A stretch of DNA of 64,000 nucleotides, taken from Rotaria macrura (Eukaryota > Rotifera > Eurotatoria > Philodinida > Philodinidae). The stretch lies in assembly GCA_900239685.1 (NCBI GenBank), contig OENT01000278.1, positions 1-64,000 of the forward strand, written 5' to 3'. Each line of letters begins with the position of its first letter. Within the stretch, counting starts at the first letter, position 1. Positions 1 through 18,693 of this stretch are shown piece by piece. The notes beneath the pieces are model-generated. The model worked only from the letters and a program-made list of their open reading frames with translations. It was not told the origin of the DNA and made no database searches. The translations under genes and the position numbers were made by a program.

Positions 1-443
1 ATTGTTTTCAAATTGGTAAAAAATCAAATAGCTTGTTTTGTTCAGAATTGAATGATCACTCGAACCACATAGGTTTTTTTGGAAAAAATTAGGCAATGAA
101 AAACGACTTTAGCGCCACTAGTTCTTTATAGGGAGAAAATCCAAATCATTACAGACGAATATATTCATTTACATCATATTAAATCAATCATATACTAGTC
201 TATTGCTTGTAAATTTCATAGTTGTCATCAATAGAGTAGTTCGATTTTTATTAACTTTTATTTAGATTCGATAAGACACATAACAACTTTCTTGTCGACT
301 AGGAATAGTTCATTTACGCGTACAACATGTCAATTCAAGTATCATCAATGATCTTCATATGACACATAATTTTATTTTATTGATTGCAGTTATCATCAGA
401 TCTTCTAACGATGAGACAAAGAAACTAAAGTCAAAAAGAATCT

Positions 444-590
444 ATGAATTCGAATTCTTTTCAAGATAATCGAATTCGTCAGGTTTTAAAATTTTCCAAC
501 TTCACATTAGCTCAATTGATCAACAGTTATCGTTCAACATCACATGATCAACTTCAAGATTTTATGAAATATGCCATAGCCAGTCGAGAA
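444..590 (+). CDS. Possible first coding exon of an unrecognised gene
   Basis: An ATG at 444 opens 49 codons ending exactly at a strong GTAAGT donor (591). The peptide begins MNSNSFQDNRIRQVLKF and reads like ordinary protein, with Phe-, Leu- and Gln-rich helical character and no low complexity. I do not recognise it. Reading through the donor adds ten codons before a TAA (621-623). One later acceptor (AG at 840-841) would continue in phase for 14 codons (842-886) to a TGA, but that link is speculative. Either this is a short gene or later exons are too short to identify. No neighbour on this strand helps. Confidence 0.3.
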
Positions 591-1402
591 GTAAGTCGTA
601 TTCTAAGAGAAAAAAATACATAACTTCTTATAATAAATTCAGTGATCATTTTTCAAAAGAAAATCCGAAATCATGAATCAACTACTCCCGTCATAGAAAT
701 CGATTGTTTTTACAAGTAGCCTTTTCTCACACTACTATAGATAGGCTGTTTGGATCTAAATGCAGATCTAGTCGTGAATATCGTTTACATTTGTCAACAC
801 GCCGAAGTGACACTTAGACTTTCTTCGCTTCTACCATTCAGTCTTTGATGCACAACAGCACTTCCACTATTGTTGCAAAAGAATGACAGCCCTTATTTCG
901 AATTTCTGTTATTGTATGAATATTGATATTGTTTGAATATTATCATAGTAGTATCATGAAAGATTTATAAGTGTTTCCCATCAACTACCTTATTGTATCA
1001 ATAGAATGATGAAGAAAGCAAAAGAAACTTGTAATTGCAATTGCGGTTTTTTTTCTCCAAAGAAAAAACGAAGAACAATTTAACTACAAATACGGTACAG
1101 AGTAAAGAACACTTAAATATATATATTTTTTCTCTCACTCTCTTTATGTTTGTATGTATGTATGCATGTATAAATGTATATGTATATTTTTTGTCTTTTG
1201 TTACATAAAAAACCATGAAGCCAAAAGAAAAGACTAGATAAGGAAAAGAAAAACAAACAGAAGCAAAGAGAAAATGAAAGATGTGAAGATTAAGAGCGGC
1301 TGTTTCCGAAAAAACAAATATCTGACATCGGTAAAAAATATAATAATAATTAAGGACGAAACAAAAAAAAGACAAAAGTTGGTATTCATTTGTTTTGCTT
1401 TT
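591..1402. other. Non-coding stretch downstream of the first exon
   Basis: No convincing coding sequence on either strand. The long minus-strand open frame at 998-1375 is Phe/Tyr/Ile-rich, as expected of AT-rich DNA read in the wrong sense. It lies just 3' of the zinc-finger gene and probably includes its 3' untranslated region. Confidence 0.5.
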
Positions 1403-7731
<6,329 letters not shown>

Positions 7732-8910
7732 AGTTTTTTGTCTTTTTTCTAGAATAGGATACTGCAATCAACTTGATAAGTAAGGCGAGTGCATCTCCTT
7801 GTTCTAATCATGCTCTCGGTGCATCTTTCTCCTTCTTTCCTCTCTCGTTTTGCCTTCCTATATGTATATGCGCACGCACTCGTCCATCATTCCCGGAGGG
7901 GTGCAGAACACAGCAGTTGTCGTCGATCTATACATTTTCTCTCTCTCTCTACCCACATGCTGTTTCACACACACACACACATACACGTAAAAAGAGTCGA
8001 CTAGCTCCCCTGGGATGGAGCCGCGGCAGGCAATACGACGTGAGCTCCCCGGTGACCAACCGACGACGTCAAACAGACAGCCATAGAGAGAAAAAGAGAA
8101 ACAACTACTGGCAAAGCACTCTTCTTTTCTCTTGTGAAATTCTCTCGAGATTTTCTTCGACAGAATTCTTTTAAATGAAAGAAAAGAAGGAGAAAAAGAG
8201 GGGTATGAATATAGAAAAGATTACAGGCGTCTCTCATCCCTAAAACTTGATAAAATAAATACAAAACAGTGTAAACGAGAATCAATGAGTCTCCTCTTAT
8301 TTTTTGTTTTATTATCAGTTGGAGTATTAGTGTTGTCTTTTTTTTTGTATTTGTAATTATGTCGAGAATATGAAAAAAGAAATACATCAGAGAATTTTCT
8401 TCACATTATAGCAAAACAAAAAAGAAAGGAGATGACACCTGTCTCTCGATGTTTTCTCTTTTCTCAGTCATACTCATTCTTTTCTTTCTCCTTAGGGAAT
8501 TGTGCTGTATAAGAAAGATACGGAGAAAAGAAATGAACGAAGAGAAAAAAAGGAAAAAAACGTCCCATGTTGATAACAGCCAAAGGATAGAAAAGCTAAT
8601 TTCTCAAACTAATGGAAGAATCTATTCAAAGTAATATGCAAAAGAACTTAAATCAATTCAAATATTCAAAATTTTAAAATTTTAAAAGACTCTGTTTCAA
8701 ATCGATTCTTTCTCACGTCATTATCATCGCTGTGATTTTGGACATGTTCTACTTGATACATGAATAGCCAATCATTTATTGACGCCACTTTAGTTCTAGT
8801 AGTGAGAGGTAGAAACCGGTAGCAACGGAATCGAACATGGTTGCTTCAATAAAAGATTATAACTTATTTTACGTTTTGCTTTGCAATTCTCAAACAAAAA
8901 AAGACTGAAA
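7732..8910. promoter_or_regulatory. Divergent intergenic region between the zinc-finger and C19orf44-like genes
   Basis: This 1.18-kb stretch separates two divergently transcribed genes and must hold both promoters. It is locally more GC-rich (about 7860-8080) than the rest of the window and carries a CT run (7937-7950) and a CA run (7966-7985). An acceptor-like polypyrimidine-AG lies 17 nt before the zinc-finger ATG, suggesting a 5' untranslated intron or trans-splice site. Overlapping open frames on both strands here look fortuitous. Confidence 0.45.
7937..7985. repeat. CT- and CA-dinucleotide simple repeats
   Basis: A run of CT units (7937-7950) is followed after 15 bp by a CA run (7966-7985). 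They are simple-sequence repeats in the presumed promoter region. Confidence 0.8.
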
Positions 8911-11309
8911 ATGTCAACTTCAATGGGGGAATTAGCTGCTCGAATGAATCAACGAAAGCAGCGTCTTCAAGAAGATCAACTAAATTTCGATCGAGTAAAA
9001 CACTGAAATTAAGTCTTTTCATTAATTCATTATTGATTCTATTAAGAAACGTAATATACAAGCTCAAAATCCGGATGGAATCAGTGAAGTATCAGAATTA
9101 GAATCGAGTCGACAAGCACCGAAACCTAAACAACGTCATCGTCATGTATTGAATAAAAGTCCATTCGACGATGATAGTTCATTACAATTTGGTTATAATG
9201 ATAAAAAGTCAATGTCAACCACAACAACTTCATCGAGTACACCACGTCAACCAAATAAGTTTGTGAAAAAAGCAGCAGGAGTACCTGTTACAACGGAAAA
9301 AATTAGCGTAACACATTCACCACGAGATGTTACATCACCTCGCGTTTCAACGAAAAGAACATCGGATAAAAAACCTCAACAACCAGCATCAACTAGTCTT
9401 CTCGGCCAGTCATCATTGTTGACACGCGCTGCACATCGTCATAAATTATACGATAAAGGTCTGGAATTAGAACCGGGTGCATTCGATCAAGTCAATGATG
9501 ACGATGAAACGAGTTCCGATGCCACTACAACAAGTGGAACGAAAAATCTATTGGGTTCAAAGAAAAAGATTTTTCTGAAAAAAAATGCAACTACTACACC
9601 AGCTAATCAAGTACCAGATCTACAGCATCTTGATAGTGAAACAAACAGTAGTGATCGAGAAGAAAAAAGAAGTAAACATAAGAATAGAAGACCACCATCA
9701 GGTAATATAAATAGATCATAATTAGTATATTTATATACGTATGTATTTAGGTTAATATTAGAATTATCGAATAGAAGTAGTCTGTGATTAAAACGTTTCT
9801 ATAAATAAGACAACTTTCTATTCATTTTATGTTCTTCAATTATTTAATAGATTTCTTTGTTGTTTTTTTATTATTGAAAGCACTCGATACAGAAGATGAT
9901 TCATCCTTTGATTTTATCGGCGATGGCTCATCGAGTGAAGGTCGAAAAACTCCGACTCAAACGCCGAGGAAAAGTATTTTAAAATCGCCAAAAGTAATAA
10001 AATTTGCTAACAATAACTACGTAGTTTATATCATGGTATTCATTCGTGATCTACTTAGGATGTGATTGTAAAAGAAAGTGAACATTTCGTACAATTTTCT
10101 GAAAATTTAGTTCGAGTTCGAAGTATGGTCATATCAAGAAAAAGAATACATTGAATATATGTACATATTGTTTGTGATATTCTAGCTGATGATGAAGAAC
10201 GCGCACCAAGTCCCTCGAAAACTCCACGTGCAACAACACCACGACGTGTACGAATCGCAGAAAAGCCATTGAATGTTGAGGAAGATATTGTACCGTCGGA
10301 AACTGAATCCATATCAACAGCAATCGATGTTATGGATGCTGATGGTGATGATGATTATAATGATATTCCATTCAGTGAACATGTTAGCGAATCAACAGTT
10401 GATAACATGTTTGCAAATATAATCATGAATAATGAACAATTGAAAGTACCTGTCAGTAAGAAAAAATCTCCGCGAACAACGCCAAAAAAACCTCCCTCGC
10501 CCGTGTCTAAGAACTATCATAAACAAGTGATAGTGTCAGATGTAAGCGAAGATGAAAATACGAAAGTCGAAGAAGTTCCTGAGGAAGAAAGTGTAGTTAA
10601 TTATTCAGAAGATTTTTCATCTGTACCAACAGAAAGTTCAACACCACGACAAGTGTTAAAACCAACAAGTCCTCGCATTGAAAAACAGCCAACGTAAGAA
10701 TAAATTTTCCTACAAGAAATATGTCATTCTAATTTTAAACATTTTTCATTTAAAAACAAATAGATCTATTCGAAAAGCTGCAACAGGTGATCAACAAGTA
10801 CAAGTTGACTTAATGTCAGCACCATTTCAATCCTCTTTAAATCAAGGTTTTTCTTATTGTTGTTATTCAAATATTAAAGATTAATTTTTCAAAACTTTTT
10901 ATAGTACATTCAATTTATCTCATTAATAAAAATGAGTTGAATGAAACTCGGCCATCATCACTTATTCGATCTGTTGTTGAACCACATGTTCTTCAATCTC
11001 TTCTTACGACGAATCCTGTTCTATTAGCTGTTGATGATTTAATTCGAGAACAAAGTTCTTTACTGCGATCATTTATTCATTTACAACGTACTTATTATGA
11101 ATCAACTGTAAGAAGTATTCGACCTGAACATGTCTATGTTACTAAAGATAATACACTTCAAGTAAATACTTCAACGGTTTTTTAATACAATGTCGAAACA
11201 TATGAATATCTTAACAATTGGTATATTTTTCTTTTATTTTAAGTTCATCGCCGATCAACAACAATCACGACTGCACTTTCAATCACACGATGATTCAATT
11301 ACGAATTGA
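8911..11309 (+). CDS. C19orf44: C19orf44-like protein with C-terminal DUF4614 region
   Basis: Eight exons: 8911-8994, 9047-9701, 9881-9993, 10059-10122, 10186-10693, 10764-10846, 10905-11161, 11244-11309. All phases match and give 609 residues (human C19orf44 is about 650). Residues 1-500 are mostly disordered and rich in Ser, Thr, Pro, Lys and acidic runs, with several S/T-P-R motifs that could be phosphosites. The folded part is the C-terminus (about 503-609). VEPHVLQSLLTTNPVLLAVD followed by a helix SLLRSFIHLQRTYYES and then DNTLQFI parallels the end of human C19orf44 (VLDAL...PAVVALDDLL...QQFIEASRHLH...TLEEAKEYI). A short acidic NYSEDF motif near residue 450 also recurs in that family. 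Molecular function is not established. A poly(A) signal lies at 11378-11383. Exon 4 is short and has no homology support; it was chosen because it restores phase. Confidence 0.7.
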
Positions 11310-11642
11310 TGTTTTTTTTTAATGTTTTACTGTCTGTTTATTTTTTTTCTCTATTTTTTAAAAGCAACGCTACATTGAATAAAAATCAGATCGATATTTT
11401 GAAGACCAAGTCCTACATCGAAACGTTCCCATTAGGAAGCAATTGATCAAGCGTGTTCGTTGACAAGATTATATGAGAGTCAATGAGATTTTAATCGAAA
11501 ATGAATTAAAAATTTCACTATATTTCATTTAATCTTTACTCATATGATGCTGCTCACGTGTAATTCATTAAAATAGAAATATAACCCATAGGAAAGAAGG
11601 AAGGTATAGATGTGGTTGGGTGGAGTGTAGACCAACTACCAC

Positions 11643-13492
11643 ACAGATAGAGCATCCGGCCCTAATCCGATCGCCTATTTCGGCCGTTTTTCGAAAAAAA
11701 TTCATATCTTTTCTCGACAAAGTCCGTTTGAGCTCATTTTTTCTTTCCGAGATAGAGTGATCAATGCTTTACATTTCTAACGTTTTTTTCTACAAAATTA
11801 ATTCGTTTTCTATGGATAATCGTGATTACAAATATGTCGAATTGATAAAATTATTCGTTCTGTTACTTTCTCAATGTGATCACTCCACCTATATGTTCGT
11901 TCTAATTCAGTCAATACATGGGATTTGGATAGAACGCTCCGAAAAATAGTTGTTTCATCAAAAAACATTTTCCCTTTCTATAAAACAAATTATACCATTC
12001 GATTCCTCGTTTAATAATCTATCTTTTGATTTTTCTTTTATGCACATTACAGTTTATCCTCAACTTTTTGTTTGCACTACTGTTCTGACTGAATTAGGGT
12101 ACTCGACTTAACTCGATCACTACAGCCACTTCTTTGCCATCATTCGATCACCACATACAAAAACACATGGAATTACAATCGATTTTAGAAACGAACATGC
12201 TTCGCACTACCCGAAGTTCAAAATTTCGACTTGATGTTTGGACAAAATATTTAGCCCCGACCATCAGCAATCTATAGATATGATGATGGGTTTTAGGATC
12301 ATTTTTAGGTGCGCTTTTGGATTACGAAAGAAGGAGTGAATTGACAGTCATGTTAACGTATCGAAAAGTTAGAAAAGTGGGTATTATTAATTTTAATCGA
12401 TGCTTTTGAGCGAGAATATTTCATGAACTTTAAGTTACTTAGTTATCATCGGCTAGTGATCCAATGACTCATGATTCGTTTCTCTGGGTCCCACTAGACA
12501 ATTCTGTAAAGAGAAAAACAAAATAATGCATCCAATGGTCTTCAGATTGCTGCTGCTGTTCGAAACCTTCAGCATATGGTTTAAATTACTCAAAAAAAAT
12601 TGGGTACTGAAATTGTAGATGAAGAATTTTTATTTCACTTCGTATATTTTAACCTATGCTATTGATAAGTGAGCTAACATTTAAGCTGGTAGTTTATGTT
12701 ATTCTGTCGAAAATAATGTGTATATGTGCCTCTTCATGAGTGCCACGATTTGTGCTTTTGCATCTTGATAAAAATTGAACTAGTAAATTGTTAATCAAAT
12801 GATTTCTCATCTCGATACAAAAGCGCACTTAAAAATGATCCAAAAGACTCATCATCATATCTATAGATCGCTGATGGTCGGGGCTAAATATTTTGTCCAA
12901 ACATCAAGTCGAAATTTTGAACTTCGGGTAGCACGAAGCATGTTCGTTTCTAAAATCGATTGTAATTCCATGTGTTTTTGTATGTGGTGATCGAATTATG
13001 GCAAAGAAGTGGCTGTAGTGATCGAGTTAAGTTGAGTACCCTAATTCGGTCAGAACAGTAGTGCAAACAATAAGTTGCGGATAAACTGTAATGTGCATAA
13101 AAGAAAAATCAAAAGATAGATTATTAAACGAGGAATCGAATGGTATAATTTGTTTTATAGAAAGGAAAATTTCTTTGATGAAACAACTATTTTTCGGAGC
13201 GTTCTATCCAAATCCCATGTATTGATCGAATTAAGACGAAAATATAGGCGGAATGATCACATTGAGAAAGTAACAGAACGAATAATTTTATCAATTCGAC
13301 ATGTTTGTAATCACGATTGTTCATAGAAAACTAATTAATTTTGTAGAAAAAAACGTTAGAAATGTAAAGCATCGATCACTCTATCCCAGAAAGAAAGAAT
13401 GAGCTCAAATGGACGTTGTTGAGAAAATATATGAACTGTTTTCGAAAAACGGCCGAAATAGGCGATCGGATTAGGGCCAGATGCTCTGTCTG
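11643..13492. mobile_element. Large foldback element with about 675-bp inverted arms
   Basis: The left arm (11643-12319) is the near-perfect reverse complement of the right arm (12818-13492), with scattered substitutions and small indels. The spacer (12320-12817) has no recognisable coding. Outer ends start ACAGA(T/C)AGAGCAT. I see no clear target-site duplication and no transposase. The small open frames inside the arms have no protein-like character and are mirrored in both arms. It could be a non-autonomous foldback transposon or a segmental inverted duplication. Arm divergence of a few percent argues against an assembly artefact. Confidence 0.8.
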
Positions 13493-14045
13493 TTCTTGTT
13501 TTCAGTCATTTGGATTCTCTTTTTATCTTTTTTCCCGGATTATTGTTTCTTTCGCTCTTATTTATTGTCTCTTTGCTTCACACTGTTCGGATGTCTGTGG
13601 GCACACATTGTCTGCTGATATGGAGTTATGATACAGGCATTTACACAATATGCCTTCACACATGCCCTTAATATCGGACTCTACTTGCCAAGGGGGAAAC
13701 AGCTGATTTCTGTGATTTTTCTTATTTTTTTGATATTTTTGATTTAAATCAAGTGATTTAAATACGAAAAATCAGAAAAATCAACAAATTAAAAAGATCA
13801 GAAAAATCACAGAAGTCAAGAAAATCGGATTTAACTTGTCTATCTCTAGATTGATATTTCGAACAACAAGGATACCAAATTTAATCATTTCATTCGAGTC
13901 ACTGATATTTTTGATTTCTTGATTTTCAACATCATTTCTTCCAGCAAAATGTTTCATTAAAATAATGTAATTTACATCATTTTTTGCCATTTGTTTATTC
14001 TATGGGCTACAAAGCCTACAAAGTGCATCTTCTGCTATTGATTCA
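13493..14045. other. Spacer with a small AT-rich inverted repeat
   Basis: No gene is seen. An imperfect inverted repeat centred near 13755 pairs GTGATTTTTCTTATTTTTTT on the left with AGAAAAATCACAGAAG on the right (about 13702-13830). This could fold into a hairpin. Confidence 0.5.
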
Positions 14046-14084
14046 ATGACTCATCGGGCTCTGATCGCGTACTACTACTTGGCA

Positions 14085-16254
14085 TTTTCATGTCTTAATT
14101 GTTATGCTGGAATTTCCAAAGAAATTTTGTTTGATCATTCTGAATCAATATGGAGATTTATTTTACAACTCTACAGGTATAAAATCGAACGTCGAAAGAC
14201 TGAGTACAGATTCATTTCTTTCTGCTCTGTTAGAATTTTCAACATTTTTTCATACATCTATTCTTCACGCTCATCAAGCTCATTGTTGATTATGCAACAA
14301 AATTTGAAACTGATGTGGAAGATCATACGGAATTCGAATCCCTTATTGGCTGGTATAGATGAAATTGAAAATATTATTATCGCTGATGTGCAGTTTGTCA
14401 AAAACTGCATACTGGACACGGAAGATATACTGAAAGACTTTGGAATGCCAATCCATTTCTCCCTCTTCCAAAACGAAAGCACGCATTAATTCCATTTATC
14501 TGCGGGTGAAACAAATGTATATGCCGAAATGCGCTCATCCGAGAATGATCCAGAAGTTTCTCATGAATTTAATGAAATCGAAATAAATTCAAAAGAAACA
14601 GTGCTCAACGATGAAAACGAGTTAGCTGGATTATACAGAAACAGTTTTCAATCTGAAAAAATGGCCTTATAAAGTTTTTTCAATGATTGAATTGGCTTTG
14701 AAATACTTCTGGTCTAAACCTCATTATAGCAAGGAAACATGCACATTGCACGCTCGCTCGCCAGCATTAAAATCTAGTCTTGGCATCACTCGTGGAGATG
14801 TTTTATGTGCCAAAACATACGTGGGAAAAATGAATGGTGTTGCTTTAAGTTCCTATTATCATTTTGGAGTGTATGTAGGAAGTATTGAAATCAATGCTTA
14901 TTCTAAACTTCATGATGCTGTTATTCATCTGCAGAAAGACACTAAAGATAGGAATATTTGCATTGAAGCAACCCCGTTGGTTAGCAATAAAGAAGGTGAA
15001 GGCTTTTTATATGAAAATCCAGACAGTATGCATCCGCCATTGTTCTTCAAAGTGATTTATAAAGATCGAACAAAATCACAGCATAGTCAAACTGCTGAAA
15101 CACCAGAGAAGATCTATCGTAATGCAGATTATTATGACAAAAAATATAATCTTTTGTCGAATAATTGTGAACACTTTGTGAACATATGCGCTTTTGGCAC
15201 TCCATATTGTGAACAACATGCTCGGTTCATGATGACGACGATACCTGGTTGTTCCAAAGTAACTCCTTTCATTACAAAAGTTAGGCAAGTTATAATATCC
15301 ATGGCTGCTGAACTATCTGAAAGTATTTTACAGTCCCGACATCGTCCTATATCATACTTCGGTGAATCCATTACTTTGGTAATGCTTTTATTTGAGTGTG
15401 CCATCCAAATACTTAGGGTCATCTATTTGCTTCATCAATCAGGATGTCTGACACACGCCGAAATCATGTACATCTTGAAAAAACGGTTGATACCCATTGC
15501 TCCAGAACTGCTTGCAGCAATCGGTTTTTTATTATTAAGTTTCCCATGCACTTTCTCAGGACCTATTGGGATTGGTATCGGTATTGTCGGCGTTATAATC
15601 ATTGTGTTGTTGCGTTTTACTGCAAGACCCCGTATTGAACGATGGATCGAGTAGCGTGAACTTGCACGTCGCGAAGATTTTTTTCAATTGTATCCAAGCA
15701 AAGTGGCACGACTCGTCATGAAAACTGCAGAAGACGAGCCAGATAAAAATATCTTGGCTGAATTCGAATCAAGAAAACTCTCTGGAAAAGCGTTAACTGA
15801 AATGATTCAGAAACAACGTCAAGGTGGTGGAGAGTTTCTGTTTGAAACTGCGTTCAAGTTTCTCAGTCCAGAAAAGTTAACCATACTTAAACAGAATTTG
15901 GATATTATTTTTGGTAACCTGTCATTGAACGATGTCAAAAGCTCCGTAACTGTTGTATATAAAGGAAAATCATTAACTCTTAAACCCAGTGTTATCAAAC
16001 CGATTACAGCACGTCAGTTGGTCAACATGGCCAGACTTCGTTGGGGTATTGATTTCGAAAAAGGCCACTGGCAATTAACTTCAATAAATGACGAAGATGG
16101 AAAACCAACTGTCATTGCTTCTTCGGTCGATAAGTCTATTGAAAACAAAATAGGCACTGGTCCTGCTACCTCCATCCAACTTGAACTTTCCTACGCTGAA
16201 TCTGATAAATGGATACAGAGCTTGATAAAAATTGCAGCTCACATTTCTCATTAA
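14085..16254 (+). pseudogene. Intronless relic gene with an LRAT (H-box/NC, NlpC/P60-like) domain
   Basis: Protein-like coding runs through three frames. A frame-1 piece (about 14085-14283) carries LIILNQYGDLFYNSTG then FLSALLEFST, loosely like a roadblock/longin fold. A frame-0 piece follows with an in-frame TAA at 14487-14489 and acidic coding to about 14660. Frame 1 then reopens; its ATG at 14683 leads to TAG at 15652-15654, and the same frame continues without interruption to 16254. The best-preserved part has the LRAT motifs: YYHFGVYVG (His codon 14860) and NNCEHFVN (Cys codon 15166). These are the catalytic His and Cys of LRAT/PLAAT acyltransferases. Two hydrophobic segments follow (about 15370-15440 and 15505-15625). 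The last 190 codons match nothing I know. Multiple frame breaks and two stops mark a decaying gene. It lacks introns in an intron-rich window, so it may be a retrocopy or an acquired gene. Confidence 0.65.
14683..15654 (+). CDS. LRAT-domain open frame (best-preserved segment of the relic)
   Basis: The frame has 323 codons. Residues 38-70 hold GDVLCAK then the H-box (His60), and residues 157-168 the NCEHF box (Cys162). This order and spacing fits LRAT/PLAAT thiol acyltransferases, which move acyl chains between phospholipids, retinol or amines on membranes. Hydrophobic helices near residues 228-250 and 278-311 predict membrane anchoring, as in LRAT. If expressed alone it could be a working truncated enzyme, because both catalytic residues survive. 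However, coding-quality sequence continues past the TAG and also precedes the ATG in another frame, so I favour a broken gene. It lies about 1.2 kb from the foldback element. Confidence 0.55.
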   Translation: MIELALKYFWSKPHYSKETCTLHARSPALKSSLGITRGDVLCAKTYVGKMNGVALSSYYHFGVYVGSIEINAYSKLHDAVIHLQKDTKDRNICIEATPLVSNKEGEGFLYENPDSMHPPLFFKVIYKDRTKSQHSQTAETPEKIYRNADYYDKKYNLLSNNCEHFVNICAFGTPYCEQHARFMMTTIPGCSKVTPFITKVRQVIISMAAELSESILQSRHRPISYFGESITLVMLLFECAIQILRVIYLLHQSGCLTHAEIMYILKKRLIPIAPELLAAIGFLLLSFPCTFSGPIGIGIGIVGVIIIVLLRFTARPRIERWIE

Positions 16255-18693
16255 CACTTTATTTTTCATGTCATATATTATTTTTTACGTCATAATCTTA
16301 GCCTGGAAAAATAAATCGTTTTATCGGAACGCTATAAACATTCAACAATCGTTCTAATACGTATTTTTCTATAGCAGGAACTTGAATGGCGTCTTCACTC
16401 ATCACTGCATGAGTGGGCGTATAAAAGCCGTGGCCACATAAGACCCCAAATCGGTCCACCGACATTTTTCGACCTACAGTCCTGGATTAGATATAGATCA
16501 ATAGGTCTCTGAACGGAGAGTATTTAGATGGCATTTTAAATGGATTTTGATGTAATACTAAAGGAAATTTTCTTCCACAAAATGCACTTTTATTCACACC
16601 ATATATCATTCCATGAAAAATAATTGTGCATGTGTGTCCTATGCCGACTGAGAATTCCTGAATTTTTCAGTACAGCTCGAAGAAAGATAGGCCGTCAAAA
16701 TAACATCAAACAGTTGAGTTCACTAAGCTGACCAATACGGCAAAAACCGCTATCATCATAAAAAATCTGATCCATTCGACAATTGTAGAGACAGTATCTC
16801 GACAACAACAAAATAACTGTTTCTGATTTTTTAGTATAGTTAGAGGACAGATAGACTTTCAAAGTGACATTAAATATTTATGCTCACAAGGCTGCAGCCA
16901 TAGCCAATTCTGCAATAGATAACTATTGCCTTCATCAATCTTTACCATACTGAATTTTACTATTCGAAGAATTTAAATTTATAGAAATTCCTTGTAAGAA
17001 ATACAACGTAAATCTGAATAGATCAATACTTTTTGAATCGGAAGAAAAATAATTCTCTTCAATAATTTTACATTCGTCATTCACATATACTTTCTATTCA
17101 AAACTTTCTATTTAAATATAAACATCTTCAAAAGTGATCACATGCATACGTAGCATCAAGGTAAGAGTCATATTTGAACCTGAGCCTGAGCATTTTCCCG
17201 ACAAGGAACGAGCGTATTTACATCAAGAGTGATATCCCAGTCGTTTCATGGAGACACGAGTTTGATGAAAATATCTAGCAAACACCACGAGTAGTACATT
17301 TTATCATTGACCTACCCATTTTTAACTAGATAACTCTACACGCTCGGTTAATTGACATTCCCAACTGAAAAGAAAAGAAAAACTATTGCTCGTTGTGACA
17401 TTAACAAAAAACTAAAGCAAAATTTTCCATACACGAAAATTTATATGCATCGTTAGAGAATAAAAAATCATTTTGCAACATATAATAGATGAATACTTGA
17501 TATAGCTAACACGACTATCTTTACATGGCATCACATATTCGTACAATACAGAATAAATAACCAAGTAAACGTATATTTGCACAAAGTTGCACAAGTAAGA
17601 CATTTATTGGCTGGTATTCAATGGTGAAAGAGAATCGAATAAGAGTTAAGAGTGAACTACCGAAATACTGGCATCGTCAATTATTTAACAGTAACATATC
17701 GAGCAAACGATTGTCTGACCGAAAGAGTTAATAAAAATATTCATATACAAAAACCAATGCGTCTTCGAGAATAGTTTTGCCTATTTGAAGTCAATGTTCT
17801 CAATATAACCAGTAGTAGTGTCAAAAGAAGATAATTGATCTTTTCATGCTTATGAAAAAAGCTCTTCCTCAGCCATTTTGAAAAAAATCCAAGCAAGGAA
17901 AGATCTCTGTTGTTTGAATCTTGACATGTACTGTTCTTAAGATAGTAGTCGAATCCTTCAAAGCAAACACGTCATTTGAATAAGCGTCATCAAATCAAGT
18001 TTTGATCACATAGTGAAACTGAAATATGATATTATGTTGTTGCACTTTCGTTTGCAGCCAACAGAGACAAATACCAGATCAGTAACTAGCGCCTCCGTGC
18101 AAACCGTACACAGTTCAGACGTACAGAAACTCACAAATGTACCCGTGCATTAATAGATCAAACATATAAGATAATATATTAAAGTTCGTATTCGAAATTC
18201 AACAAAGATCAGTCAAAATATAATATAATCTTTGCATATTGTGCATCATTTACATGTTGATAATCGAAATGTTTAATCTAGATTTTTGCTTTTTTATTAT
18301 ACAATTCACGAATCTTACTATTACAGTGTCAAAATCATAGCAGATCCATCCTACTATTCGACTTCCGTGGAGTGAATTACTTCCGTCCGTCGGATACGGC
18401 GTATACCGAATGAATATCAGAGTAGAAACGCCTACATCTACAACATTATCAGAAATTAGTCAATGTAAAATTATCACGTGTGTTAGTTTCTTATCGAATA
18501 TATAATTATCGTTTTCGAAAAACAGTGCCATATTTTTTCCTCTTATCATTTAAATGCTAGCTGCTTTGACGAAAGACAAATATTTTGAGGAACAGATTTC
18601 TTATCATATTTCAAGAAAAAACATTGAATAGCTGCTGTATATTTAAGGGTCACGTTTCAGGTTAATGTTTCAATTGTTTTCATGCGTCTCTGA
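16255..18693. other. Non-coding stretch before two-ORF locus copy 1
   Basis: No coding sequence is seen. Two diverged segments at about 16640-16760 and 16820-16930 share word order (TTTCAGTA/TTTTAGTA, AGATAGGCC/AGATAGACT, then CATCAAACA/CATTAAATA) and look like an old tandem duplication of about 175 bp. The last few hundred bases should hold the promoter and 5' untranslated exons of the next locus. Confidence 0.4.

Noticed and set aside
998..1375. 125-codon minus-strand open frame 3' of the zinc-finger gene
   Set aside because: Phe/Tyr/Ile-rich, without splice context or motif. It overlaps the expected 3' untranslated region.
7773..8387. Long overlapping open frames on both strands (133 and 128 codons)
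   Set aside because: They lie in a promoter-like, simple-repeat-rich stretch. Composition is Ser/Phe/Leu-rich without any motif, and the two strands open in the same place, as expected by chance in locally GC-richer DNA.
11764..13631. Small open frames in and beside the foldback arms
   Set aside because: Those in the arms are mirrored in both and have no protein-like features. They follow from repeat sequence rather than coding.
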